From positions 1 through 60,464 of the forward strand of contig JAYMTJ010000061.1 of assembly GCA_036897525.1 (NCBI GenBank): DNA of 60,464 bases. The letters are read 5' to 3'. A program made the position numbers and the translations under genes. The DNA is from Pelargonium x hortorum. Its lineage: Eukaryota; Streptophyta; Magnoliopsida; Geraniales; Geraniaceae. Positions within the stretch are counted from its first letter, which is position 1, and each line of letters starts with the position of its first letter. The notes under the pieces are model-generated. The model did no database searches. It had not been told where the DNA came from and saw only the letters and a list, made by a program, of their open reading frames with translations. Shown piece after piece: positions 1 to 13,438 of the stretch.

Positions 1-1
1 G

Positions 2-130
2 TTCAGTATCTTATCCATGGCCTCCCTTGCATTACCGGGCATGAGTGGTTTTGTTGCAGAATTGATAGTCTTTTTTGAGAATCCCTTTTATAATTTAGTA
101 AGAGTCTCGCAGCGTACATATAAAAAATAG
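2..130 (+). pseudogene. ndhD: Plastid-type ndhD segment, cut off on its 3' side
   Basis: Frame 2 opens at the window edge and reads FSIL, then [17 protein letters not shown] and IVFF up to base 76. This is the near-invariant block of NdhD, the membrane proton-pumping subunit of the plastid NDH complex (homologue of mitochondrial Nad4 and bacterial NuoM). The wording [14 protein letters not shown] is plastid-type; mitochondrial Nad4 normally has SLPGT or similar there. After the double Phe the family continues with a GIIT-like stretch, but here the frame runs through 17 unrelated codons to a TAG at 128-130, so homology stops at a T-run at 71-76. The upstream part lies outside the window, so a longer 5' piece may exist. 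Likely a plastid fragment transferred into mitochondrial DNA. A plastid gene interrupted by an intron at this point is the alternative, but no group II 5' motif (GTGYG) follows. Confidence 0.85.
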
Positions 131-2667
131 AAACCTTTGAGAGTCAAGTCAAGTGTTGTAGAGTTGTAGAAGAGGAGAGCTCCTAAAGTCAGAGTTTTAC
201 TAGCGATACCCTTTATAAAAAAACAAGACTGTGGATAATGGAATCACTTAAGTAGAAAGAAATTAGATTACCTTGCTCTTTTATATAAGTTTGAAGACTT
301 TCTATCTATTGAAAATTTTGGGGGGGATTTAGAGTGAAACAAGGCCTTAGTTGACTGGAAACTAAAGGGTTCAAATCAGCTTAGTTCATTATCAATTTTT
401 GGGTATCAGCTCTGTAAGTATCCTTTATTTAGAGAGAGTGGCCTGCTTTGTTTGCTCTTTCTAAGTATAGCTCTACAATGTGTAAAGTGTAAAAGTACTT
501 CTACTTCACGGGCAATAAAAGGTTCCCGGAGACTCTTTTGAACTTTCTCTAGTCTAGTAAGTAAAGCGAGAGTCTTTTGGGTCGTGGTATTAAAAAAATT
601 TTAGTTAACAGTTCTGTAGAAAAACTAACCCGCGAATTGAAATTATGCATCTATATTAGCATTAAGCTTTGGACTTAGGATGACAGGTGTCCCCAGGAGA
701 TTATCCTATCCTATTCTTTCTGCCTGATATGCTATACGATTTCTCCTCTAACTTTTTTTATTTTTAAAGATAAAGACCTGCTAAACTAAACCATCGGAAT
801 CCTTTTAGGAATTTTGGGTAGGGTTTGTTTTGGTAAATTTCATACGAATTTTGTTAAATAAAGAAAAAACGGAAGCTTTTTTTTGGAAAACTGAGGACCC
901 ACTTACCCTAGACTTTGCTGAGAAAGAGTCTTCTTTTCCATTAGGGCTAACTCCTTATCAAAAAGGCCCACATATTCCGTTTCTGGTAAACAATAAATTT
1001 GAGTTTCTCTTAGGATTTTGTGATATTTTAAAGAGTCTATATTAGGGACACCTTGTCATTTGGTAAGGGAGTGTTTGATACTGAAAAAAACAAGGATTCA
1101 GAGATATATCTATAAGAATCTTACTTTACGTACGTTTATTTTACAAAGTTTAGATAGAAAATTCAATCTAATACCAAAAAAAACTGGGGTGAAGACCCCT
1201 AAAAATCTCAAGATGTTATCTATCTAATTGCTAAAGGATTCCTACTATAGACTAGTAATTAGAAGTTAATAAGACTTGCAATTTGTATATCACACCTTTA
1301 GCTTTCTTTTTTACTGTGCTTGTCTATTAGATTTGGTTATAAATAGGCCCTAGTTTTCGAGTACAGAATCACTTCTATAGATATTTTTTATTTTCCACTC
1401 TGATACAGACGCTCTAAAAGTCTTTCTTTATTCAGATCTATAATCTTACATTCGTTTGACAATTCTACCATTCCGTCAAGCTGTAACTTCAGTCTTCAAT
1501 TTACTTGGTAAATCACGATACAAAATTTTTTATAGAACTGAAACGAATAAGTTGGGCCGAGGATAAAGCTTACTGTTAAAATCGAAGAATCCCAGGGATC
1601 TTTTAAGTCTTTTTTTTGCCTCTCTAAAAAACCAAAGCTTATAGAAGGTTAGTTCTTTTAAGAGTATCCTTCTGAAATTTCTTTTTTAAGTTCTCGCTCA
1701 AGAAATTTTAGACGAGGTTTTACTATATATCAGGGGCCTTGGGCATCCACTCTATCCAGTACTCTCCTGTGCAGGACTTCCTTGTTTTTTGGAGCATTCT
1801 CTAGGAGAAAGGTAAATCAGTTCGTTTCATTTCGTAATTTCATAGGGTTCCTATCCTAAGGAGTTATATTATATATAAACGTGCTTACAAAGATTCGCAT
1901 AAGTGTCCAGTTCAAAGTCTTGCGAATCCTATGCTGGTATCTAGATCTTTAGTTAGAATTTCCATGCGTTTTTAGCTCTTTTTTGTGCTATCTGCTTTTC
2001 ATATTAAAGCACCCTTTTGTTGTGTCCAGAATTCCTGACTAATATGTATAGCTTACTCTAGTATTAAGAATTTCTATTGGTAACTGGGGTTTTTGAAGGA
2101 ATACCTAGTGGGTAATCGTTTCCATTAAGGTTTTTTCCCGATTTTGAAGTTTTTACTATTTTGCAAGACCTATATTTGTATTACTCTCTATAGCTATGTT
2201 AATTGAGAGACAGAGTACTCCTAATTTGCATAAAAATAAGCATCGGATCTAGCAGAGATATAGATAGTACCCCGCCACTACAATATACTAATAACTAAAT
2301 TTCAATAATTAAATTAACTCATCTATACAAAAAAAACCTTTTGTTTTGGGCGTATCCGTTCTAGATTTATAAGTGACTTTCAGCACACAAATGCTATACA
2401 CTTCTCTACCAACTTGAAATTCCACCGAGTCTTTTTCTTATTCTTAAATTTTCTTTTACCCAACAGCCTTAAAGTATGCACACTATGATATGATCTATAA
2501 ATTAATTATTTTAGCACTACTTGAGCTTCAAAAGAAATCTTGCGCAAGAGTAGTGTAGTGTCCCTAGGCATATTTAGATAAATTCTATATTTACAACATC
2601 TTATTTCCTGAGGAATACCTGCATATAATATAAGCATTCTAGTATCTCAAGATATCTCTAAGTAATA

Positions 2668-2677
2668 ACCCCGGGGT
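2668..2677. repeat. Perfect 10-bp GC palindrome in AT-rich DNA
   Basis: ACCCCGGGGT is fully self-complementary and 80% G+C inside a strongly AT-rich surrounding (ATAA before, ATAT after). It is one example of the small GC-cluster palindromes that recur across the window. Confidence 0.8.
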
Positions 2678-3035
2678 ATATCCAAAGAAGTTACAAAGGC
2701 ATAGAGTTAAGAGGACAAGAGGGGACCAGAATTACAATAGAAAGGGTCTTTTGTTTCGCAACACATTACGTTATCTAAGGGCTCCTGTCACTAAAAATGA
2801 CTTTATTAGAAATTATTAGCTTTTACCACTCAATCTTTAATAGTATATATAATGTTATCCTTAATTTTCATTGTTGCGCTGGGACCTCGTTCTGGCAAGG
2901 AATAAATAATAAATAAAACTTATTTATATTAGCAGATTGTTACGATTAATGGAATACCCTCTATTGAATTGAAAAGATTTTAGCCTAAACTAAAAAGCTA
3001 ATGGAAAGACCTCAACATCTCCGGTAAAGTTGTCA

Positions 3036-3052
3036 TTTTAATACTAAAACTC
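3036..3052 (+). repeat. Dispersed 17-bp repeat, copy 1
   Basis: TTTTAATACTAAAACTC is identical to 37904-37920. Flanks differ after a few bases. The second copy is preceded by a D-arm-like stretch, so the repeat could descend from a tRNA anticodon region (CTTTTAA is the Lys loop), but this is only a guess. Confidence 0.6.
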
Positions 3053-3824
3053 CTTTATTTAAATAGATAAGTCGGTTATAATAAATAGTTATTATAACTA
3101 GAGCAATAAGGAATATGCATTTTACACTCGAATATATAGAAAATTTTGTGTGAAGAATAAGAGAGAACATAATCCGGACCATTAAATTCATAATCGATTT
3201 ACAAAGGCAATTTGAATACATAGTGGAGATGTTTATGAAGCAGAGAACCCCACCCCTTACCCTCTTACTTTTTCACTTATAACTCTTAAATTTACAGAGC
3301 TCCCAAATAGGACTTTTCATTTAGGATTAAGGAGGTCCATATACCATATACAAGAAATTACGGTTTTGTATTAGCACACAAGTGTTTCATATCCTTTACA
3401 TAAAACTAAGAAAGAATTAAGCTAGACTTCCAAAGCATTTCAGTATCTGCTCTTACACTATAAGAGTATTCAATAAACCTTAATCAAACAGATACGAATG
3501 CAATAGTTTATAGGCCTGGCATTTAAAATGGATATCTCTATACTTTAAACTTTCACTCGAAGCAAAAGGGAGCCCTATAAGTTAAAACTTATACCTTCTA
3601 TAATCCTTATGTGAAATTGTAACCGGTTAAATGGCGTACCTGAGACTCTTTATTTAGTTTAAACTTAATTCGCCAAAGTCAAAAAATATGTCTTTAAAGA
3701 AAAACTCAAACTCCTCCGTTGACTCTCGATTCCTACTTAAATCTTCTTTAAAACAGCAAGATTCAGGAAGGTATTCCGGATATTAATTCAGCGTCACATA
3801 GTCGCTCTCCAAAAAAATTTACTA

Positions 3825-3836
3825 GAGGAATTCCTC
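3825..3836. repeat. Perfect 12-bp palindrome
   Basis: GAGGAATTCCTC, purine arm followed by its complementary pyrimidine arm with no loop. A clear member of the hairpin family described in the findings. Confidence 0.8.
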
Positions 3837-5850
3837 ATTTTATAAAGGCAGCTGGTTTTCTTGAGGGGTTTATACCTATCCAGATTAACCCAACACCTTT
3901 GTATATACTTGGGATCCTTTATTTATTAGAATAATATGGGCTTTTAACAGACAAACAAATTATTTGTAAGGTAAGTCTGGGAAGTCGAAAACGAAGCATT
4001 AGCATTAGTAATTCCTTTTTTAGTTATGTTTTAAGTTTTACCCTACCCTAAGAGGAAGATATACCAAAACTAAGTCGAGGTTCACCAGCAGCTTGCTAAA
4101 TAGTATGTCCTAGAAGATTTACACTTCTGAAAAAAGACTCTCCATACAAAGAATTATCATAAAAGTGTAAAATGTTTACTGAATTTACTGCACCTATTAG
4201 ACTACTTAGGATTGTCTTTTTAGTTAGTAGATTCTACACAAGGAAATTAATCCTTCTTCTTATGATCGACCAAGGCTTTAGAAAAGCACAAGTCAAGGGT
4301 TGTGGAGTGTTCGTTAATGCTTACTAAGGTTCCTAGAGGAGATTCTCTATTCGTGTTTAGAGGTTTACTTTAGCGAATTCGGGGCGCTTTAATTCTGGGA
4401 TATTGACTTTTACCTTATTTTACTGATATCCTAAATGTTTGAAGGGGATTCCTTTTTTTTAACCTAACCAGTATCCTTTTTTATAAGCAATTCATAAAAG
4501 AAGCTTATCCTAGTACCACCATTAATTAGAAGTTTTAGCTCTCATTAGTGAACAAGGGACTTTCTAGCTTTCACGTCTATAATAAAAAAAAAGGATATCT
4601 ACAATAAAGTTTTTTATCTACCTAAACAAAACTCGACGAGCATCCTTAGATTAGATCTCGGTTTATATTTATCCTAATAGTAAAAGAAAGGAACTCTGAT
4701 ACAAAAAAGTTAAGTAAGTTATATGGGTGTCATAACAGTTTACAGGAACCTGCTGCAAATTAGAAATGCTTTATATTAAGACTTTGTTTCGGGAAACAGC
4801 CGGGGCCCTTGTAACATGCTTTACCTAAGCATTTAGATTGGAATTAGCAGAAATTATTCTGAAAACCAAAGGGAATAATAGCAAATTTCATGGAATCCTG
4901 CACAAACAATACAAGGTCTTTTTTAGAAAACTAGATGTGGTAAAAAGGGAATTTGAAGACTTCAGCTAATAAAATAAGGGGTCAATTACGTACTACTACC
5001 CTACCGCGTACCTCTTTGAATTGAATACAGTAAACGCTATTAATTGAGAATTTAAGTCTTAAAGAGTTTTAGATAACAAAATATCCTAAAATTTGAGAAA
5101 AGACGTAGTAACATGTCAACTCGGGTTTTAGGTACTAATTTCCGGCCAATTCCTGTATAAACTACCAAAAAAGGAAATTCTTGCGAAGTTCGAGGGATTA
5201 ATTTTAAGTGCACCCTATGTTTATTGCGTATTTGGTCAATTCGATACAGATCGATTACAACGAGTTTCATAGGGGGCTGGGGGGGTTCTTTTACTCGTTA
5301 GCTCCGTTTATCGGAGTGCCTTTGTCTATTACTGGGGCCCTTCCTGTTATTTAAGCGTTTTTCATTATGTGAAAGTGAAGTGTTTTTATATTATATCGGG
5401 GCAGCCATACCAAACAAACTATAAAACAGAATAAGGAACACCTTAATTACTTAGTTATCCCGAAATGCTTTTAACAATTACACACTTACTAGAAAAGCAA
5501 AGCATAGGTTCCGAACAAAAGGAGTAGTTACAGTGTTAAAAGTCCCAAGTGGGTCCTAGTTCTGGCTGGCAGAAGATAAACTGTCCTTTAAATACAAAGA
5601 ATTGACTTCTATTGATATAGGTCCAGGCAGTCTTTATTTGCAAAACAAGATAATTAATGGTACCCTCCTTCATTCATTCAAAGAGTCAGTCAGTTAGTAC
5701 ATGTCCAAGGTTCTGGGAGGCTGAGAGAATCCTTGCACCAATTACCTATGTTGCTATGAGATGTCAGTCCCTGTTATAGAATAGAAGGAAGAACCCTAAA
5801 ACCACTCTTTATAAGATAAGGAACCCCTTTTGGAACCTATAAACTAACTC

Positions 5851-6560
5851 TTGATTCCCATACCTTTAAAGTCTACTCCTTTATAACTAAGAATGATACA
5901 TAAGAAATAGAGGACTCTCTTAATCAGTTTGTATTCCTTCTTCCTAAACTCATTAAGGATCCTTCATCTTCTGGAGTTTGCAATGCAAGTCATGACCTAT
6001 CTAGCAATCGCAAAGGCTACCTCTCTAACACTAATAAACTACTCACTTACTCTTGGTAGTCCAGGCTGTACCATCAACCAACTCCTTGACTGTGCTGCTT
6101 AATCCTTTAACATTACCCACAGCTTAATAAGGAATCCCTCTATTTAGAATCAAGTCCTAACTTAAAGACTTTACTCTTATACACTATAAGACCCGAAGAC
6201 TAATAAGCTAACCTTCTAAGCAACCCGGTCCTAGTCAAGATCTCTGCTAACTAAGGAAACCTCTTGATCTTTAAGGAATCCCTGCTCTCTGAATTTCCCT
6301 GCTCTCTGAATTTCCCTACTCTTAGCTGTCCAAAGTCCTATGCCAAGGGACACACTCTTGAACTCTATCTAAGGCACACTCTCACAGGGTGCTGTGGAAG
6401 TAATGGAACACTCTTACTACCAACATTCAGTGCTATTAACTCATTAACTTGAAACCAAGTGGAGCCACTACTCCCAGGTAGCTAAAGCCAAGGTGTTAAA
6501 GTATAGAATTGTTCTAATGTTCTTATCTTAAGTTTATGATAGATAGAGACATGAGCTTAG
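5851..6560. other. C-richer, hairpin-poor island
   Basis: The plus strand is visibly richer in C and poorer in long A/T runs than the flanks, and the small GC palindromes become rare. No protein or RNA family is recognised; frames are short. It contains a 17-bp tandem repeat at 6280-6320. Similar islands lie at 49.9, 53.1 and 56.5 kb, and the 21.2-26.4 kb block is the largest of the kind. They may be segments of different origin or age from the hairpin-rich background. Confidence 0.45.
6280..6320 (+). repeat. 17-bp direct tandem repeat, about 2.4 copies
   Basis: The unit CCCTGCTCTCTGAATTT occurs at 6280-6296 and again without change at 6297-6313, followed by a partial third unit starting CCCTACT. 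Perfect identity suggests a recent slippage-type duplication. Confidence 0.9.
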
Positions 6561-9500
6561 AGGACTCTCTTCATTGTCTTAGTTCTGGGCTTTGTTCTAT
6601 GAGATCCGAAATAGATTCTCTTCTTTGTGTTCTTGTAACTCTTTGGCAGTTGAAATATAGTGAATGCTAGCCAGGGAAACTTATCCATTTTTCAAGTCAC
6701 AAGCAAGAGATAAGCTCTTGCCTCTGAAATATTCAATTCTTCTAGTCAGTGCACTGTTATTATGCTTGTGCGGTGCCCAATTTTTTCTGTGTTTTGTAAA
6801 GCTAGATTATCTTCTTTTAGTTCTAAGTTATTTGAAATTCTTGAACTCCTAGGGATCCCAAAGACCAAAGCATTACCTTTTCGTAAAAAAGATTTTTTTA
6901 GATTAGTTCTTTTAGATCTTCAGACCCGGATGTGTTGTGCATAAATCCCCCTTCTATAATATAATGAGATATAGTAGCACTAATAAATTCAAGCACTAGA
7001 AATTGGCTTATCTGAAAAAACTGTATATTAATTAGACTTAGTTTATAGTACAATAATTTTGAAAATACGAATCCTATATTCCAGTTTACTCTTTATTATA
7101 AAGATGTGCCTAAGAGAAGAGAGTGCGTAATTATTTATTCTTCGAGTCGCAAAACCCAAAACTCTTATTATCTGAGTGGGTCTCTTTTATAGTATCTCTA
7201 CAACTTTCAAAAGGAAACCCTGAGTTTGACCTTCAAACTCCACCCCATTCGCTCTATAATTAAGTCAAAGCTCTCCGCAATTCTTCTCCCTAGGATTCTC
7301 CTTACACAAAGAGGGGAACAAATAGAACTTGCTTACGGGTAAAAAAAAAACTAAGATATTCCAAAGCCCCTAGAACCAAGATTTCAAGAGAAAATGGAGT
7401 CATTTCATTTGTATTGACAGAGCACGCCCAGAAATATATAAGTTAGACTCGTAGGGAATCCGGGTCCTTTATATATAACGGGACACGCCATTTTTAAGGG
7501 TAGCGCGAGTACTCAAGGCCTAGGATTTTCCCAATCTTAAAGTAATTGAAATAGGTAGCTTGGGCGGCTTACACTTATCTTATCTTATCTAAGAAAACAG
7601 AATCCACAGTGCTTATTAGAGACTTAAGCTAGGAAATCCCTTCTAATTATCAATTATATTGAATTGAGCAGCTGCAGCCCTGGGAGAGGTGGAAAATGTT
7701 TGGGAGTCGGAAATACTAAAGATAAGGCACTAGTTTAGCTAGTATAAATAAGGAACAGCTTTTTGCATTTAGGAGATCCCCCAAAATTTTATATTGAAAA
7801 CCTTTAACTTCAAGGGCACTAAGGATTCCCTTATGAGGCAAGAAGTCCTGTCGTAGCTGCAGCAATGTCAGTCAGTAAGAGTCCTACAGGGTATTCATAT
7901 CCGTTTGAAAAGTGGAGTTGTATCTTTTTGATTAGAAGCTTCATTAAATTTGTTTTTCTAGGATAAAGAAAGCACCTTTCAAAAGGATTTTCCAAATCCA
8001 ATAGAAATATAACGCACTTGTGTAATAAATATGGAATGGCAGGCTCAGAGTCAAAAGTAAAAACCCCTTACTTAAGCTATTAGATTTTTTTAAGGCAGAA
8101 GCTAACTCCTATTCGGGTATAAAAATTCCGAGTACTTTTATCTCTTTTCATTTCACTTCTGTGCCCGTATGAAGGGTCCTTCCTCCTCTAATGTTCTATA
8201 CCAACCCCCTTAACGCTTTAGGTTTAACAAAATTTTTGTATCAATAAAGGTGCTTGCTTACTTAACAAAGCGATTTGGCATTCTCGTCACTAAGTTAAGT
8301 TACGTTGCTTCACGAGTAACTATCTATATACAAAGAAGGCGCACTCTTGTTATCCGTATCCGTATATGAGCCTAATACTTAGCTAGAGCTTGTACTTTTT
8401 TTTTTGAAAGGCTGAATGATTCCCTCTATATATAATATAATATTTTACTCAATATATTTTGATAAGGTCAGAACAGAGTTACTCTACGCATTTCGGTTTT
8501 CTTTACTTTAAAAAGAAAAGCAAAGATACAAGGTAATAGGTTGTATGGATAGTTGTAGTTTGATTCGAATTTTAGAAAATATTGACTTAAATTGTACATT
8601 GGTCAGTAGAAATTAAGAAGGCTTTGCCTTATATCGTAGTATTTATTATTTGCTACTAATAGCGCTTAAACACTTTCCAACCAAAGATCGAGCAGGTTAA
8701 AACTTGTAATTACTTGGGCCCCACTAAGTCTTTCTTTATAGTGTAAACTTTGTGAAGTCATTTATAGGAGTAGCTAAAAGGAAAAGTTTTTTTGAGGCAC
8801 CCATCGGGTTCTACTAAGTAATGGAATCTTATTCTTTACTATACATGTATAACTGTATTTCTTCTATCACATCGAATCCTAGTTATATTTCTTTATTTCT
8901 TTATATAGCGAGCGGAGTGTATGGTAGTAAGGTTTAGGGCAGCCTTAGCTTGCCAGAAGTTAAAGAATTTTCACGTTACAAAGTAGCAGAACTCCTGGGT
9001 ATTACCTACCCCAACCTCGTATTTACAACTGGTGCAGTATAACCTCGGGGATATCCTTTAGATTGGGAGCTAAAATTAGGAGTAACTTATCTACAAAAGG
9101 GGGTTTTGGAAATTAAAAAGAATACCCCATCAAAATCTAAGAATTTGCGGCGCTCACTGGAAGTTACGGGGTTTCTCTCGTCTTCTTCTGACACCTACTT
9201 TTAATAAGTTAGATTATGTATGTTAGCACTCAGTAACTCATTTAGAGTTAGTATGGGGAATCTCTTTTCTACTTTATATAAGTGATTTCTTTTTCATGCC
9301 CTTTTTGATTTGAAGCGCTCCTAAATATTAGATCAAAAAGAAATCAAATCTAGTTACGAATAATTTAGACTCATTTTATTATATAAAGTACCCTGTGTTA
9401 CGAACGGGGAAAGTCAGTCCCCTTTGCAATATTGGGAATTTCTTTATTCTAACTTTTATTTATAATTTTGAGAAGTGTTAGAGATCCCAGTGCTTTAGTG

Positions 9501-9611
9501 CAACCTAATCCGGGATCCTTCTCCGGTAAAGAACAAGTCTCTCGTATACGAAAGTAGAGGCATACTTGAGCTATATCTTTAAAAGTTTTGAAACTGAGAG
9601 CCCTTATCCTA

Positions 9612-9647
9612 TGGAAAACTTATACCAAGTGGAAAACTTATACCAAG
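9612..9647 (+). repeat. Perfect 18-bp tandem duplication
   Basis: TGGAAAACTTATACCAAG is present twice in a row (9612-9629 and 9630-9647) with no mismatch. It lies in non-coding DNA; the identity points to a recent event. Confidence 0.95.
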
Positions 9648-12218
9648 GATCTCCTAACAATACTATACTCTAGGAACTAACTGTATAATTTTTTATATAC
9701 CTGTTTCAATAAAGTGTACTCGTTTTTACTTTAAACAAAGGGGCCACTTGATGCCCAATGTGAGGACAGGCTTACATTAGCATCGATAGGGAATGGGTTT
9801 TTTCCTTAGAACTATATAAAGTTTTTTGGATTAACTGGCTTTTTCAGGTAGTTAGCGATTTCTTTATTACAAGAAGTACTAACACAAAGGTGCTCTCAGG
9901 AGTTCCTAAAGGGGAATTCTGTTGTTCTGAAGTTAAACTAGTCTGTTACCTATAATTCTAGTTGCAGGCTTTAAAGTAAAGTGTGAAATGAAATACAAGA
10001 TCTTATTAGAAATGAAATATAGATTCATAAACTTTTCTTTGAATAAAGTTAGTCTTGAGTATTAGCTCTATGTTCATAAGCAAGAATTCTAACGTACGGC
10101 ACCTAGTAAATAGGATTCTCTTTTACTAAAATTAGGTTTTCCTTTCATTTTCGATTAAGTTCTTAAGATTCCAATTCCTATAAACGAATACTCTAGAAAC
10201 CCGCAAAATACCCAACCTTGAAAACTCAAAATGAACTTTATTAAGCGATACCAAACAGCATATTTCTTTGACGAAAGTTTTCTAAAACCTCCATCTAAAT
10301 TAAATCAAAGGGTTTGATTTTCACGGGTAAAGGGTAGGTCCTATTTCTTTAATTAATGTTTCTTGAAAACAGAGACCTGGGATGGCCGCCCCTAGCAGCG
10401 CCTTTTAGTTTATACACTAAAGGGTAACATACCCCTCCAGAACAACACCACTTTTTTAGGGACTACTTAGGGTTAGGGTACTCTATGGAAACTAAATGAG
10501 ACAGGGAAAGTAATACTTTAGGGTGCCCCAGAAAATACGGACTAAACTAAAAGCTAGATACCTTCTTCAATCCGAGTCAACTTTGAGCCTAAATTACTAT
10601 AATTTACCGAGTAAAGTAAGTCTTTCAATCTGTTTAAGGGTATACCGGAGTTTGTTGCTGAATCTGAATATATGATAGAGCCCTTGAGTCTCTTATTTTT
10701 TCTTCTTCTTTCTTATCTTAAGAACTGGACTTATATATAGTATAATCTAACCAGTTGTACCGGACTTGTTACTCTTTTATTCTAGGAAAGGTGTTGCAGC
10801 TTTCAAAAGAATAAACTTTCAAAGGTTTCATAGTGAGTCTTCTATTCTAAATTCTTTATTCTTGTGAATATCCGGGTTTTCTAATAAACGAGTAAATAAA
10901 CACCGCTGAGTATATTTCTTAATTCTAAGTTATCCTATCTTATGCAGGTTAGGTATTTAGCACCCTCTAAACAAGGGCATGGCATACAAAAAAAGCAAGT
11001 AGATACCATAAAATGTTAAGGGTTTAGTCAAAAAAGGCCCTAAGTAGTGCTTTTCGGGATATCCTAATGAATGGCATTTACATTGTTAAAGAGTTGATCG
11101 GGCAGCTTCTTGAAGCCTGGAAATAGTTCTATAGTAAGTAAAAGGAAAATATCCCATAACAATAACAGCAGCACATTATTGAGAATAAATTCATTACGAA
11201 AAAAGCTATGTATAGAGTCCCAATCGCCAAAGTTTCAACATAAGTACATATATTCCTTTAGTGAATTTCATTTTTAATAAGGGGAACATTCCGATAAAAG
11301 CTAATGTCCTTGTGAGCTAAAGGTATATGGAGAAGTTCCTGTAGTTTAAGATGGTGAAATGAATGTCTTCTTAATTTGTTACTAATGACAGCTATGCCGC
11401 TAAAGGAGTCTATGAATTTCTTGTTAGATACATAAGAGGACTCTCTTCTCTGAATTGTATTAATTCTCTCGACTTCATCCTGTTGCTGACGGTGGAGCTC
11501 TATCTTATTAGCAGTATTTGTTTTGCTAGTGAAACCAATTGATTTTATTTTGGAGAACTGATTGACAGACTTTCCTATTTAGTTAGTTCTACCGAGGGCC
11601 AAGCAAGGAACAGATTCTATTTCTTTTGTTCGTAAAGCACTAAGCTGATATAGTATAGCAAGCAAAGGAGTCAGTCAATATGCAAATCTCTTGTTGAGTT
11701 CCAATTTCTATACATACCTCTACTCTAAAGACTGTTATTTATTTGTTCGAATGGGATTGCGGCGGAGTCCAACTCTTGTTCGGGTACTTCCTCTTTTGTG
11801 AAGGGCTCTGTCAACTTTCCTTTGTTATAACCAGTTTTAGCTGCCTTTAATAAATAGGTTTAGACCCTCTTCACTAAACTTAAGAAACCCTACCTACTTG
11901 GCTTGGTTCTAGCTACTTAGTTATAGAAAATTCCTAGTTAAACTCCAGGGGGCACTCCTCAATTCTAAGATTAGACCACAGAAAAACCGAAAATCCCGCA
12001 ATAACCCCACACACAGTCTAGAAGCAACTCGAATACTAACAAAATACTATTAGCTTTTACTCTATTCCAACACTGTTTTATAACAGGGGCCCTAATATAA
12101 GCGGGGGGTTTAACCTAGATTTGTATGTAAAATTGAGTCCTTAATCCAATTCAAAAGGATACCCCTATATAATGAAGAAGCATAGATACTCTAAGAATCT
12201 GAACTTTCACTTTATATA

Positions 12219-12232
12219 TAAGGGGGCCCTTA
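12219..12232. repeat. Hairpin TAAGGG-GG-CCCTTA
   Basis: Two perfectly complementary 6-base arms around a GG loop. Another GGGCCC-cored cluster lies 130 bases upstream at 12087, showing how closely these elements can be packed. Confidence 0.8.
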
Positions 12233-13438
12233 CTATGTATAGGTATAGAAAATCCAGTGTCACTATGAAAGGTTTTTATCTCTTTTCTAACAGGGAATAT
12301 ACGGGGGGCTTCTTTATATTGAAAGGTCCTCCATCCAGTTATTTAATGAGGAACTATTAACACTTAAAGTTTATACACTTAAGTCCGGACCAAGAGCAGA
12401 CACTGAATCTTTTTATGCGGTCCGCAATACTAAATATGTATTGCTAGTTACTATATATTTGCTTAATTTAAGAATATTTTATCTTAACTTTAAGCGTAAG
12501 CAGGTGGCATAGCTTAGAGTAGAGTTTTAGTTGTCAACGCTCAAATGCAGAGGAGATATAAACTTAGTCTATATTTAGGCGAAACCTAGGCTAGGAATTA
12601 CCTAATAATAAAAACAATATACGACTTTTTTTGACTAAGGGTAACTTATAAAGAGCGAATACCCGATTAGAAATAAGTAACCGCTCTGTTCTTGAACCAT
12701 CATGCGAAATTACAGCTAGGCGGAGTCAAATCGCCATATTCTAACAGGGGTAAGGATTAACTAGGATATCCCCTTTCAGCTCTTACCGCCAGCAATACTA
12801 AGTATAAAGAACTCCTTAATTAGCAAAGACTAAATAAGGAATACCTTAAGCAGCCGCTTAGTAAAAAGTAAAAGAAAGGAGGCGTAAATATTATAAAAGA
12901 GCATCCGCTATATTTATAGATTTACAGAATTAAGTATAATGGGCCACTAATTGTTATGTTATAAAAATATTCCTGCTCATGTACTTTAGTTGCAATCCAA
13001 GTGGAACTCGGTCTGGCAGCACATTTTGGAGTCTATTAAACTACTTAAGCTTACATTTAGTACCCTTACTTTTTTTTATTTCAACTAGCTTAATTTAAGA
13101 CGCTTTAAAAGTCTGTGTAAAATCTTATGTAATATGCTAACTCTGGCTCTATGTTAACTGATTTCTTTGCAATAGCCAAAGGGCATTACTTATTACAGCA
13201 GCCCTTATCACTTTAGAGGGAAGGAAAAGAGTCCCTCAAAAACTCTTAAGAATGCATTCTATTAGAAGCGTTTAAGCACTAAAGCCTGATATTTTCTACT
13301 TTCCAGGGTTACTATTTAAGGATAAAAAACCTATGACAATTCTTTTTGTAGTTTAATAAGTTTGAAACAAGGCCTATACACAATTGAATTTAGCCTATTT
13401 TTCTAGCTCGTCTCACAGTTTCCTTGTATCGTAATAGA

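Larger units (their letters stand above)
131..5850. other. AT-rich gene desert with dense small hairpins
   Basis: No gene recognised. Stop codons are frequent in all six frames; the few open frames of 60-72 codons start with TTG or are expected by chance. G and C are concentrated in small palindromes, for example ACCCCGGGGT at 2668-2677 and GAGGAATTCCTC at 3825-3836, with GGGCCC at 4803 and 5335. A lone T-loop-like motif (GGGTTCAAATC) near 367-378 follows an anticodon-arm-like stretch but lacks the rest of a tRNA. The 17-mer TTTTAATACTAAAACTC at 3036-3052 recurs exactly at 37904-37920. Confidence 0.6.
6561..13438. other. AT-rich gene desert with dense small hairpins
   Basis: No gene recognised. 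All open frames are below 65 codons. Palindromes of the purine-arm/pyrimidine-arm type recur throughout, including GGGCCC-cored ones at 8716, 12087 and 12219-12232. The only other structure seen is the 18-bp tandem duplication at 9612-9647. Confidence 0.6.
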
